DNA from: Fonsecaea monophora
Taxonomy: Eukaryota > Ascomycota > Eurotiomycetes > Chaetothyriales > Herpotrichiellaceae
Assembly: GCF_001642475.1 (NCBI RefSeq)
Contig: NW_019173938.1
Location: 248,001 to 312,000, forward strand
Direction: 5' to 3'
Length of the DNA stretch: 64,000 nt
The position numbers and the translations under genes are program-made. Of the stretch, positions 22,528 to 34,431 are shown piece after piece. Under the pieces are notes generated by a model. The model had not been told where the DNA came from. It made no database searches and saw nothing but the letters and a program-made list of their open reading frames with translations. Position 1 is the stretch's first letter; the number at the start of each line of letters is the position of its first letter.

Positions 22528-25500
22528 AGCTGTCCTGCGAAACCCGGCACTGATTCAAACAAGGCTGAATCAGCACAGGGGGAGCTTTAGAGTTTGTTCA
22601 ATCGCGGAGTCTCGAGGTGGGTAATGGGCTTGTCCTTTTCGGCAGTCTTTGGGTCGGTACTTGCTCAGCCGTTCGCTAGCTCTGCTCCCTGAACGGTGAT
22701 TGATAGCCCCGGGGCGGTGTGGACTTGCTCAGCTAGACCCTAGTGATCCAAGGCGCATGCAAGACAGAGTTGCCTGCCAATAGCGGGAAGACTGCCAATA
22801 TATGTATGGAGTCCACAGTGCTTCCCCCAAAATGGGTACAAAACAAACTGCTGAAAGTCAGCAACATGGTGTGTTCTCATTCCTCATGGCTGCGGCCTTC
22901 TTTTGCTGCTGTCGATGGCAGTAACAGAGCAGCCTCGGTTGTTGTAATCGTACCTAGTTGAAGCGAAACAAGTCGCCGCGAACTGTGTCTGTCGCAGTTG
23001 CGCTGTTACTGGTCAGTGACAATGGTGAGCGCCTTGCTCTGAACTTGTTCAACTTACTTTCCGACTATTTAGCCGTCGCGTACTGCCGTTCGAGGCCTCT
23101 TCTTCCTTCTTCCTGTGGTTCGGAAGGGGTTTCTGTGCCTGTGCTAACGACTTCTCCAGAACGTCCTGCTCAAGCAGCACTGAACAGAGAACTGCTCCGA
23201 TCGCCCGTTGTAGCGAGCAAGTTGTAACGAACCCACGGCAGTCGACGAGAACTCATAGACAATCCTATTCAGTGCCTGGACGCCCGCAGTGTGCAAAAGC
23301 ACAGGTTCTGAATCGATAAGCGATGGAATTGAATTCTGGTGGGAGCAAAAGGCGAACAATATGTGACTGAAATGATGGTGGCTTAGAAAAAGAGACATCA
23401 GAGCCTTACTGATAGAAGGAGAGGCTTGGACCAATTCAGCGGATTGAAAAGACTTCAAATGAATGCGCAATCATGCAGTCAACACCAAGGTTAGGGGGTT
23501 CCACACAAGCCCTGGATCAAGTCCTGGTCTGGTCGGGCAGGCTGGGATTGCGTTGGAGTGTCTTCATCGGATGTAGAAATGACTAGCTCAGCCATCGGCG
23601 CAGCGAAGGGCTCTGACACTTTGACTACCAGTATTCGGTGAGGATACGGGATCGACCAGACGTTGTTGGCAAGGACCATTCGAAGGAAGACTGCATATTC
23701 GACAGGCCAATGACCCTTCAGGGCATGACCTTTGAGCGTTGAGACCGCCCGACTGTGCTGCAGGCGGCCTTCTTCAGCAGCCCCAGCTTGAGCCTAAAAA
23801 TCGCCACAACATTGGCTTGGCCACCGAATCTTTACCTTGAAGGGCGAAATAAAGGAATATTTGGAAGAATCGAATCGGGTCCAAACGAGATGCAGAATAA
23901 AGAATGCATTCAAGCGCAGGCCTTGCAGAGAGGGTTTCAGCTGAGGCCCTCCTTCGATAGGATGCTGTCGGCACAGGGGCCATGACTGCCGCGGTTTCTC
24001 TGGCACGTGGCTGGGGAACGGGGGCGTCTGCTAAGTATCGAGCAGGCCATGACGGCCTTGCCTTTCGACCCACCGTGTACATTCTTTGTTTTGCCTTTAC
24101 AGGATGGGAGGAAAGCAAGTCATGTGGCGGCTGGGCGTACTCGATGTGTTCAGATGAAGCGAAGATGAGCCGGGCCAGCTCCAGAAGGGGATTCATTGCT
24201 CAAACGGACCGAGCGGTGCTGATTTGGACATCAAGGGTTTGATGTCTGAGCCATTCAGAAAATCGACCGTGCAAAGCCGACTGTTGATGGACTGATCGTC
24301 GGCCGACTTGACAACAAACCAATGGCAACATGAAACGAGGCAGGGGCAAGGCTGACCTGTATCCCTGCACTCCACGACACCACTCAGGCAAAAAGGAAAT
24401 GTTCCGACTGGACAGGTATTGGTTAGAGAGGTGCGGGCAACTGCGAATGTGCGTGGCCCGAGGGCTCTTTAGCTCGAGGGCGGTTATGGTAAACGACCAA
24501 AATCAGGGCCCTGTGGCTTGATCGACACGATCCAGGGATTGCGAATATGGGTGAGGGCAACGGTGGCTGGCCTCACCGGTAGGCTGAGGTCCCGGAAATC
24601 TCCAAGCATTCTGGCACCAGTCAGTATGAATGCGTCGGCAGTACTGGACTTTCCGACCAGAATCAAGATGGTCTCGAATTGGACGCCCTCAAAGGGGACA
24701 AAAATTGGGCATGGTGGAGCCAAGCGCTGGTGAATCATTGGTTACGCATGGTAGGCAATTGTTCCCACAGTCCACCTCGCTGCGGCGGCCCGTAGCCTGT
24801 TGTCATCTGCAAGTATGTCGTGCGCACTTCCGGAATATGCAGCATGGGGCTCGTTTGGAAGTCGAGCAAGGGGCGGAGCCGCGTGGAGTGGGTGATCTAG
24901 CCCTGGCCAAAACATCTGCAGTTGGTTGCAGCGAGAAAAGGCTGCCAGCCTGAAGTTGGGGCTATGACGAAGGCGCTGAGGATGCTGGCACCGCAAGAGG
25001 AGAGGGGGGTCGAGGAGAAGCTGCTCCAGAGGTGGTAATGGTGGTGTGGTGGTGTCAAAGAGGTACCAAAAGGACAAGTAAGACTGATGAGGTGGCTCGA
25101 GTCCAGGATCTGATGGTGGTGGTTGAAGTGATTGGGAAGTGGTGGAAGTGTTGAATGGTGGTGGTGGTGGTGAGGGTGGCGGTGATGTTGAGTGCTAAGC
25201 TGAGTGAGTAAGTGAAATCCCTGCGGCGTCTGCGCTCTCCTTTACTCCCTCTCCACGCTGTACCTGGACTTCGAGCCATCCTCACCACCAACACTTTTCG
25301 CGCCATCCTGCATTTTCACAACTCATCTTGCCACCTTGACCATGTGTCCAAACTCCTGATTTAAGGCAAAAAGACGGGACAAGCTAAGTGTCTACGTGAC
25401 AATGACTCAATGACTGCTAATCGCATAGGAAAAGCTGTTAACGCTCAATTCCTGATGAAATGCCTTGCGCAGTGCACATTGTACCTCTACACTAACGTTC

Positions 25501-27576
25501 TCTCGATTTTGCTCGTTCCGTGGGATGTCTGGACACAAAACAATTGGTACCTGACCGCACATTCGGTGGTTCAGAGGTGTATCGTCCTCTTGCACTGGGC
25601 ATATCTGATCTGGTTAAGCATTGGTTGACCACACATTACACTTCTCCTACTGGCGGCAACAGGCTGCAAGGAGTCCCGACTAGGCCAAGGAATGTAGGTG
25701 GCAAGACATATCTCACTCCTGTACGCTTGACCACGGCGGTGAAGGAAGGCTCCTGCTCTTCACGCCTCCAGCCAAAGGGTGTCTCTGTGGCCCGCTCGGG
25801 AGGAGCCAGGGCAGGCTTGGACGTCTCCCAACCGCTCCCTCCCCGAAACCTGGAATCGCCTCACAGGCCAGCTTTGACGATGGTGGCTTGGTTGGCTCTG
25901 ACAAATCCCGCGACTTTGACGGGTTGCACCAAATCTGCCTTCTTTGCAGCTTGGACCACCTGTTCGTCTTTCATGCTGGCAGTGGTATCACTGACATGGA
26001 GGCTGTCTTGGAGCCCCCCAAACAGTGTCGACAACACAAAGGCGAGCGGACCTTTCTCCTTTCTTTCTCGCCCAGGACGCCCGTCTGATCCTGATTTGGA
26101 ATAGCTCCAGATGTTTCATTTGATCCTGCTACCCACCGTGGCTCAGATGATAATGATTCTGATGATGGTCGCTCTGGAAGGATGCTAGGAAAACTCGGAT
26201 GCTGCCACGTCGTGCCTATCTGATCGCTCCATGTGGTGCCGGGCTATACAGCTGTGGCCGCCGGCTCGTACTTCCCCGATGCAGGTCCGACATACATACG
26301 TTCTTCGAGTGAAATGCTTGGTTCATGGGAGTAACAGAGAATGCCCTTTTCCAGACCCATCTCGCGATGACAGCTCTGGAATCGTTTCCCTTTTCGGGCT
26401 ATTTTGATCTCAACCGGCCGCTCGCTACAGCAACAATCGACATTGATACCTGAAGCTCATATGCCAGGTATCTTGCTCATGGTTCCGCTGGACCCTGGAG
26501 ATGTCAGCCTTCGGCACCGCTCATACATCTATTTCTGCAAGGGCCAGATCAGGCAGAATGCTCGAGCTGACGAGTTTGTGCAAGGGTATGGTGGAGGTTG
26601 GAAGGGCCGTCTACGTAAAGGCGGCGCACGAGACGAAATGCAGCCGATCAGACCAGTTGAACTCAGCCATGTTTGATCACCTTGAACCCAATTCGTTATG
26701 TCTTTCGGCATCACCACCATCACCGCTACCGCTGTGGGAGCGGGTGGCTCCCATATCTCTTGCTCCCCATCTCGGGCGCTATCTGAGCGAGCACAAACAA
26801 CTATTCAGGTGAACACATTAAACGATCTGTCCTACTGCTTCCCTAGCAAACCCACGTGAGTCACCATGCCTCGTCCAGCCCTCTATACACTGCCTCTTCC
26901 AGGATCCAGAGCATGACTTCAAATCCAGCAGGGTGTGCAGGTAGGGTTTCCACTTGATAGACTGCCTCGCACCTTAATTAGCGAATGTCACCGACCTCAG
27001 TCTAGGTGGCAGGCATTAGGTCCCTAATCCGTTGCCCTTTCTTTAGGAGGCTCTCTCCTCGTGGACACTGAAGGCGCTGCTCCGTCTGAAAGCGGAACCC
27101 AGTGAGAAACATCTACAGGAGAGCTAGAAGATGCTGTTATTTCAGGAGGTAATCTGGCCGTGGACGGGGGTGAAGGGCGTTTTTTCTTTTGCCACTGCAT
27201 TGACCTTGCTTCTGAGAGAACAGGTCACTCATTTAATGTAAGCTGGACGCCCCAGGAACGATCCGTCCTATCAAATGTCTATTCTGGCTCAGGTTTATGG
27301 TGTGTAGATGGAATTGTTTTGCTTCTGTAGAACCGGGTCAGAGGGTTGGCGATCATCTTGGAAATTCTTATGCAACAAGGTTGTTTCTTCTGCTATTTTA
27401 TCACAAATCTCGTTCGTACTGCGAATTGCGTAATTTAGAAGCAAGGCCACCGTCGAGCTCCCATTCCAGGGCCATGCACTGGCCTTTTCTTTTGCGAGGC
27501 ATATTCTCATCATTTCGTGGAGCCGTTTGCCATACAGTTCCGCCATGTCTCTAGCTCTGCACAGAATCAAGGTCTA
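22528..27576. promoter_or_regulatory. 5.0 kb upstream region of xprG, no recognised gene
   Basis: This is the upstream side of xprG and the 3' side of TIF35. No conserved reading frame is visible. Between about 24950 and 25310, read on the minus strand, the DNA is rich in CCA/CAC and CT, like the transcribed leaders of many filamentous-fungal regulator genes, which suggests that the xprG transcript may start near 25300 and carry a leader of more than 2 kb, possibly spliced. That is inference from composition only. The remaining 2.2 kb toward TIF35 shows nothing definite. Confidence 0.4.
25023..25195. repeat. GGT/GTG-rich low-complexity tract
   Basis: Irregular GGT and GTG triplets dominate on the plus strand, with five GGT units in a row near 25157-25175. 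Read on the minus strand this is a CCA/CAC-rich tract, possibly part of the xprG leader. Confidence 0.65.
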
Positions 27577-28620
27577 CTAGGTCGTTCTCTTTGCGAACTC
27601 CACTCTCAGAATCAAGTGCCTGTAGCCGAAGCCATCCATCTTCTCACATGCTCTGGCGGCATCAGACCTGTCCACAAAGGAAATGAATGCAAAACCCTTT
27701 GCGCGGCCGGTATCTCGGTCTTTGGCCAGGAAGACTCTGGTGACGCGACCGAACCGTTCGAAGAGATCGCGAAGCTCTTGCTCTTCAGCCATCTCGGAGA
27801 CCTATGCAATTGAGAGTTAGCGAGGGTCCGGCTGATGAGAACACATCTGGAGAGTCAAAAGAAAACTCACGTTCGTAACTCGCAATGTAGCCAAATCGTC
27901 CCTTTCGTACTTGCCGCCCATCCTCTCTCCAGCGCCTTGAGCACCTTTCCTGAGATGTGGCGGTACATAGCTGCTGCCGCCGGTACCGAGTCCACCTTGA
28001 GGCTTCTGCCCAGATTCGTCATCTTCGGCCATAGGGTCGGCAACGGGTGTTGTCCCATCGTCCGCCGGCGCCATCGTATCCTTGAAGGGACATCTAGCTG
28101 TGAAATGTTCGCCTTGACAGATACGACACTTGACCTTCTTATCTCTCAATTGCTCCTTCAGAGATTTCTCCTCCGCCTTGCCGCCGCCTGCCTTGGCTTC
28201 TTCGGCCTGCGCATTCTTCCAATCTCGACTCGGTCTGAAGAGTATGTTTTCGCCGACGGAAGTAGTGTCAGGCTGGGGGCCCTTGGGTTTGCCCTTCTCA
28301 AGGCCGAATTTCTCCCAGGTGCGTCGTTCAGCGACGACTGGGTTGACTTTTTCTTTGTGGGTGGTGATCCGGGTTTTGCGTGTGACTTTCACTTTCTGAC
28401 CCTGGTCGTTGAAGCGGTAGAACACCGTGGTCCGAGTTCCATCTTTGTTCACAGTGGTCACAGGAGCGGGCAGCGCCGTGGGGTCGTTGATCTGTTCCGA
28501 GTCGGAGACATCGTCTGCCCAGTCTGGGCGGCTGCGGATTTCCAAATCGCATGTTAGGGAAACTTTTCTTCAATTCATCATCACGATGGATGAGGGTACT
28601 TACGTTGCGGTCTTTGACAT
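27577..28620 (-). CDS. TIF35: Translation initiation factor eIF3 subunit g (Tif35)
   Basis: eIF3g is a cytosolic RNA-binding subunit of eIF3 that supports scanning and reinitiation. Exons are 28620-28604, 28531-27871 and 27801-27577 with 72- and 69-bp introns, giving 300 residues. The first exon codes MSKTA plus two bases, a usual fungal start. Conserved N-terminal blocks are RPDWADD, VNPVVAERRTWEKFGLEKG and TTSVGENILFRPS. A zinc knuckle (Cys141, Cys144, His148, Cys153) follows, then the RRM at about 221-298 with RNP2 around LRVTNVSE and RNP1 KGFAFISF. The second intron falls between the Asn and Val of RNP2, splitting the RRM off its first strand. Identification is firm. The gene lies directly downstream of the coiled-coil gene on the same strand. 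Confidence 0.95.
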
Positions 28621-29180
28621 TTTGTTGTATTTTGCTATGCCCTCAGAAACAGCAACTCCGGTATGAATGTCGTCAAAAGTATGATGAGTCTGAGGAGGAT
28701 GTGAAGGCAAAGTCATGGAATTGCCATCCCACATATTTTCGTATGTCACTACGGCTGCACCACGACCCAAAAAAGTTTAGTGATGCCAAGGAGGGCGAGG
28801 CTGCATTAGTAATGCTGAGGAGCGAGGGCGAGGCTGGCAAAACTGATGCACCCCTGACCTTAGCATGTTGCATTCAAAGAAACTAGCTGCTATGTATGTT
28901 GTTCATCGTTGCTAGGCACGATGTCCCTTCTGCCCTTCTGTTGACTACAGTACATACGCCCTATTGCCTTCAGAGCTCTGTCAATTCGATCGAATTAGCA
29001 CCGCCAATCCTTCCTCTCAGGTGTTCAACCACCAGCCACCCCCCAACTTCCACTTCATGTCCAACCCGAGGTTTTGCACAAGCAGCAAAGCTCGCTCCGT
29101 TTGTATTATGCACGCCAGCTGCACTCCTCTGAACTCTTCACTTGCCCTGGTCTCTAGAGAACTTGCATCTTTTTGTCCCT
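28621..29180 (-). promoter_or_regulatory. TIF35 promoter region
   Basis: 560 bp between the stop of the coiled-coil gene and the TIF35 start, both minus strand; it should hold the TIF35 promoter. No gene is recognised. Confidence 0.5.
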
Positions 29181-30758
29181 TCAACGAGACGACTTATTCT
29201 TTTTCCCACGCCGAACTGGTTGGTCGAACTGCACAACAATTGTCGGTTTGACAAGCACAATCTTCTTTCTGGACTCCGTCGATCTGCGCACAAATGCGGG
29301 ATACACGAGGACCTGAAACTCGCCAACTCTGCCGGCAGTATCCGCCACTGGAATGGCTGAGGAACTCAAGATAGAGCCAGTCCTGCTGTCGATGATCGTG
29401 AAATCTTTGACTTGCTCGGCCTTGATCACGGGATGGTCCAATTCGAACTCAAAATCAAACTGCGACATGGAATGCCGGATTTTCTCTGCCAGATCTCCCG
29501 CTTCTTGGACGATTTGCCGGCATAATGACGGTTCGCTTGAACAACCATGCCGCCCCATTTCCTTCATCACCGCTGCGCCTTGTGTAAGGTGCTCCTCAAT
29601 TTGGTTCAATCTCGCTTCACGTAGCTGTTTGAGTTGTTTGTCGGTGTTGAGGGAACGCTGAAGATCAATTCTCCACATGCAAATAGCCTCCTTATCTTTC
29701 CGCGGTCAGTCATATGCAGCAGCAGGTGGGAGCTTTTTACCTTTTGCTGGCTTCAGAGCACTCAATCCGTCAATGATCCTTCCCAGACAGGTCTCAGTGT
29801 CTGGGTCAAGACCTGGAAATATTCTTTCCGCTCCAAGCAAAGTCTCATGCAGATAATAGAAGATCTGTCTTTGCATCATTGGAATCTCGATGTTTGGATT
29901 CTGTTCGGCAAGGACTAGATCCGATTCCGACAGATAATCCATCCCCAACTGTGTTCCGATGATTCGACCTGATGATCCATCATCGCAGGAAAGAGCAGCG
30001 ATAAAACCTTCTGCATCGCCAAAGTGGACATCACAGCAAGACTCGATGCCCTTGCACAGGGTTATGTATTGCTGTTGCAACTGAGTATCCGCCATGCCTT
30101 CCACGGGTAACATACGGAAGATGCGGTCTTTGCAAATTTCGAGATTTCGCAGCAAAGACTCTCCGTGGTCTCTTGACTGTTGCAGTTGACGTTTCAATGT
30201 TAAAATGCTGGCCCCGTCCTGTTTGGACCTCGTTTCAGCCTGGCGTGCTTGGGAAGCCCGTTTCTCTAATTCGCTTTCCAGTTGGGCCACCCTGCTATGT
30301 TGAACTTCAAGATCTTTCTTAAGCTGGCTCTTCTCTAAGATGAGCGCACATACTTTCTGCTGAAGGGCCTTTGCCTGTGCGATCTTTGCGGCTGTGCTTC
30401 GGTGCCTGGCTTTTGGCTGCCGATCTGTCATGGCATGAGAGTTTTCAGACACATTCGCGTCCTGTCCATCCGTTCCAGGTGCACCGCAGGACTGTTCGAA
30501 CCGTTCTCGCGCTGCTGGATGATAGTGGCTGCTTGCGCCGCTACTCCAGAGCTTCAGAGCAGTCCATGTGCCCAGGATCGAGCTCCTTGCAGCTTTCTTT
30601 CCTTCACCACCGTTCGACAAATCCGTCGCTGCTTTCTTCGATGGCTCCATGTTATTGATCTGGTCTCCTCTTGCTTGCTTTCTGAAGATTTGGCTGGGTG
30701 AAGGGACCAGGAATGAGCGTTTCCCTTTCATGTCTGATTGTGGGCTTGGAACGGCCAT
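29181..30758 (-). CDS. Hypothetical coiled-coil protein
   Basis: I do not recognise this family. Exons are 30758-29741 and 29695-29181 with a 45-bp phase-1 intron (CTGAC branch site), giving 510 residues. The first 120 residues are basic and Ser-rich and begin with PSPQSDMKGKRSFLVPSPSQ. Residues about 125-215 form a strongly heptad-like coiled coil (Lys/Gln/Glu/Leu rich, with LEVQHSRVAQLESELEKRAS). A folded, mixed region follows (about 215-340), then a second helical part (EARLNQIEEHL) and a beta-rich end (VGEFQVLVYPAFVRR, KIVLVKPTIVVQF). The last residues are a basic cluster, RRGKKNKSSR, which could act as a nuclear signal. It shares a 411-bp divergent promoter with the Hsp70-like gene. A structural or chromatin role is possible but not shown. 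Confidence 0.8.
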
Positions 30759-31169
30759 TGTTTTATTGCCCGTCGAACTTGATCAAACCAGGCAGCTCTT
30801 TTCCCGGACTATCTCATCAACTCTCAAAGAAAAGAAATGGTGGTGCGAAGGAGATTTGGAAAGGATCAAAGAATTCGAGAGCAGAAGACGAGGTGTGCCT
30901 CTTGTAATGTCAAAAGATCTGTCCTTTAAAGGGAGACTGCCTTCACCAACATCTCAGAACTGCTTCACCTCGACTTCTCTGAGCAGTGCCTAAGTCTCCT
31001 TTCACTTTAGGTCCGCACTCACGATCAGCCACCGTCTTTCATCCCTGCCTTATTTGACTACACAGTTCACATCAAACTGAAGGTTCTGCAGATTAACTCT
31101 CTACAATCTACAGTACTTGTTTGATTCTCTCCTCAATCCAAAAGCTTTTGTCATCAGTGGCCGAAAGTC
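30759..31169. promoter_or_regulatory. Divergent promoter, coiled-coil gene / Hsp70-like gene
   Basis: Two start codons point away from each other across 411 bp, so transcription of both genes must be driven from here. The right half (from about 31000) is pyrimidine rich on the plus strand, like a fungal leader. I see no clear heat-shock element array. Confidence 0.6.
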
Positions 31170-33128
31170 ATGGCACCAAAACGCAAACGGACAACCAGCG
31201 TTGCTGCCCCAACTCGTCGTCAGATCCTCGTAGGTGTGGACTTTGGGACCACCTTTTCTGGAGTCGCATGGGCTCAGACTTCTTGTGTACGTTGCATACG
31301 GATACCTTCGGGGTCCTGTACTGATCCAGGAACAGCCAGAGTTACAAAATACAATCATTCAGTGGCCTGACAGATACGGCTCACTTGAAGGCCAAACCAG
31401 CGAAAAGGTTCCAACTGAGTTGTCATACACCGACACTGACTGTCTCTGGGGTTTCGGGATCCCTGATGAGCAGCCACGTCATCAATGGTTCAAACTTGCT
31501 CTGGATCCCAACCAGAAATCGAATGAATTGTCTCTCCTGGCTGTTGACTACCCCGATTCGAAAGCTCTGGCTCCAGGATACAACGATGAGCCGAGCAGGA
31601 CGAAGCTGGTAACAGACTACCTCAGGAAGCTTCAGCAGCACACGGAAAAGATTCTCAGACGGAAACTCGGTGATAGCATCTTCGACACAACTCCCCTTCG
31701 CTACACAATCACCGTGCCGGCCGTCTGGAGTGACTCTGCCAAAGCTAGAACACACCGGTGTGCTTTTGGAGCAGGAATGGGCCGCGATTTACAAATTGTC
31801 TCGGAACCGGAAGCTGCAATCATGTACGCTTTAAACACCATGGACCCACAAAACCTTCGCGTCAAAGACAACTTTGTTCTCTGCGATGCTGGAGGAGGCA
31901 CTGTTGACCTGATCACATACACAATCCGATCGCTCAAGCCTAAACTCAAGGTGCGGGAGGCAGTGCCCGGCGGTGGAGGTGCGTGCGGGAGCACATTCTT
32001 AAACCGCATCTTCCGCAGATATCTTGAAGAAAATCTTAGTGACCTGGATGGCTTTGACGACGACACTTTGGAAGATGCCCTGAATGAGTTCGAGAACATC
32101 ACAAAGCGCAGATTCACTGGCCAAGAGCAAAGCATCGTCATTCGTGTCCCTGGGCTGACAGACAACATCGCGAAGGGCATCAAGCGTCAGAAGCTCACCA
32201 TTAAGGCAGCCGTCCTCAAAGATCTCTTCAACCCTGTCATGACTGTCATCACAACTCTTGTCAAACACCAGCTACAACAATCCAAGGGGGCAAAGGCAGT
32301 TATTCTCGTCGGGGGCTTTGGCCAGTCACCCTATCTTCGCAGTTGTATCCAGCAGATCATCGATAAGGACATTGAGATCATGCAGCCCGCGTACGGTTGG
32401 ACAGCTGTTGTACGTGGAGCGCTCCTACATGCGCTGCATGATACCACGCCCGACGAATTAAGAGTCACTGTCGATTCCAGGCGCGTCCGCAGAGCATATG
32501 GTAGCCGGTGCTTGAAGCCGTATGATATACGCTATCACATGGGCTTTGCAACGTAAGTGACTCGTTCTAGTTTTATCTAAACAATTGCTGACTGATACAG
32601 AGACTGGAACGATTTTCAAGGACGATATGACGTTACGGCGATGAGATGGTTTGTGCAGAAAGTAAATTCTTTTCCCGTTCAAGGAGCGCAGGGCCAGAAA
32701 GCTGATATAGGTTCAGGGTCACGAAGTTAATCAGGAGACTCCAGTGATTACTGAATGGTTCTTGCCCAGACTGGTCTCCGAAGGTCCATACCAAGTCAGA
32801 AATTTCACACTGTATACCTTTACTCCTGAGCACGAAGAACCCGCACCGAAATTCCCATGTGAAGGTAAGATGGTCTCTTGAACGGTGTTATGCGTTTCTA
32901 GAAAGCCATCACACTGACATCGGACTAGAAATAAAGGAGTTTGTGACCCTGACCGCCGACCTGGCTTCCATTGACCACAGCGAAATTCCGATCGAAGTCG
33001 GCAAGGATGGGAAGGACTACTATGTGCTAGACTACCAAATCAAGGTCGCCTTTTTCTCAGCACACATGGAGTTCTCTCTATGGCGTCGTGGCAAACAGTA
33101 TGGCAAGGTGGAGGCGGAGTTTCTTTGA
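31170..33128 (+). CDS. Hsp70-like ATPase-domain protein
   Basis: Members of this fungal group share the actin/Hsp70 ATPase fold but not the usual peptide-binding half; their roles are mostly unknown. Exons: 31170-31286, 31330-32552, 32601-32661, 32711-32864 and 32929-33128 (introns 43, 48, 49 and 64 bp), total 584 residues. Phosphate-1 motif VGVDFGTTFSGVAW is at residues 21-34, TVPAVW follows, phosphate-2 FVLCDAGGGTVDL lies near 221 and the adenosine motif VILVGGFGQSPYL near 363. After the ATPase domain come MRWFVQKVQGHEV and a short beta-rich end, typical of this group. The N-terminus MAPKRKRTT contains a basic PKRKR patch like a nuclear signal. It lacks the C-terminal EEVD of cytosolic Hsp70. 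Splice phases are consistent at all four introns. Confidence 0.9.
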
Positions 33129-33430
33129 AACGCAAAATTTCCCACAACAAGGCTTTCGACAGCGGAAGAATCAGCTTCTTTGGGTCAAGTTGACAAATGG
33201 GCCACTGGGAGGAGATACTTGACCCACAGGGACGACCACGCCTCGAACAAGCCACGCGTGGAAACTGAAAGCAAAAGAGGATGTGACAACGAGGGCAGTT
33301 TACTACGACAACGCCCAGAAGCGAAAGAGCACAGAAGCAGAGGCTAAACGTCCGGAGAGGAGAGCAGACAACGACAGGAGCACGAGTCTCGGGGCTGATC
33401 AGAATATGTGACATTGTCGAAAGCTGTGTG

Positions 33431-33446
33431 TGAGAGAGAGAGAGAG
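33431..33446. repeat. (GA)n microsatellite
   Basis: Perfect GA dinucleotide run of about seven to eight units. Confidence 0.85.
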
Positions 33447-33490
33447 CTGCCTTTGTACGCGAGAGTCCAGGCTAGTTACGTTACTCCTGT

Positions 33491-33530
33491 TGATTGGATT
33501 GGATTGGACTGGACTGGACTGGATTGGATG
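33491..33530. repeat. Pentanucleotide repeat GGATT/GGACT
   Basis: Five-base units alternate between GGATT and GGACT for about seven copies. Confidence 0.85.
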
Positions 33531-33693
33531 AGCTAGCAAGCGAGCGACATGTACCGCGTACAGGACCCTACCTGTCTGTGGCTGTTCCGTATGGAAATGA
33601 GTGGGTGAAATGAATGAGATAGCCCCAGATGAAATGGAAAGGAAAGGGGTACGTGAATGTCAGCTTGGCGCGAATTCGAGAAAACTTCTTGGG

Positions 33694-33756
33694 CCTCTCT
33701 CTCTCTCTCTCTCGCTCTCTCGCTCTCGCTCTGTCTGGCTCTGGCTCTGGCTCTGT
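33694..33756. repeat. CT-rich microsatellite (CT)n / GCTCT / GGCTCT
   Basis: A CT dinucleotide run passes into degenerate CGCTCT and GGCTCT units. Confidence 0.85.
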
Positions 33757-34100
33757 CCCGACAATTTGCTCAGCAGCACAGCTCAGCAGTTCTTTCCTCT
33801 CCCACCCTTTCTTGACATGTCTGGACGGCTAAATCATCCTTGACTTCTTGTAGGAGTACGAGTCTGGCGTAGATGGCTTGCTGGCCTGCATACAGCAATA
33901 GGTCTCGGGTATCGACTGTCAGGTACCGAGTATCGAGTACGATCGAATCGAGCTGTATCTACTAGGTCATGTACTAGCTCCCAAGCACAGAGAACTAGGT
34001 ACTAAGCACCAGGAACTTGGTAATTGGGACGCCTGATGAAAAGGGAGTGCTTTCAACATTCTAGAAGGGAGGGAGTGGCAGAAATAGAAGATGAATCGAG

Positions 34101-34149
34101 AACCGAGAACCGAGAACCACGAACCACGAACCACGAACCACGAACCAAG
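34101..34149. repeat. Seven-base tandem repeat AACCGAG/AACCACG
   Basis: Seven tandem units of 7 bp: two AACCGAG, four AACCACG and one AACCAAG. The gradient of unit types suggests recent copy-number change of the middle unit. Confidence 0.9.
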
Positions 34150-34431
34150 AAATCGAGACCGGACGCCCAAGGCGAAGAAATAACGAGGCAGTTTAATCTG
34201 CAAAGCCTTCCACGTTACGGCCCCAAAAAAGATTCTTGCTATGCGCCAAAAGAACCAAGCATACACATGAAATTGGCAGACTACGAGGTACGAAACGCAC
34301 GGTCAGACGCACTGGGTGTATGCATGAGCGCGCATGCCTGCCTATCCCTTTCGCACTGACATGATTGTGCGACGCTGGCCCATCTTCTGACCTCGAGCTA
34401 CCTACCGACCAGTCCGACTGCTTGGAATAGA

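Larger units (their letters stand above)
33129..34431. other. Convergent gap with several simple repeats
   Basis: 1.3 kb between the stops of the Hsp70-like gene and the nitronate monooxygenase gene. No gene is recognised. It holds an unusual concentration of simple repeats, listed separately, and CGAGTAC-type motifs near 33850-33940. Confidence 0.6.

Noticed and set aside
27295..27570. 91-residue frame after TIF35
   Set aside because: Follows the TIF35 stop by a few bases on the same strand; 3' UTR.
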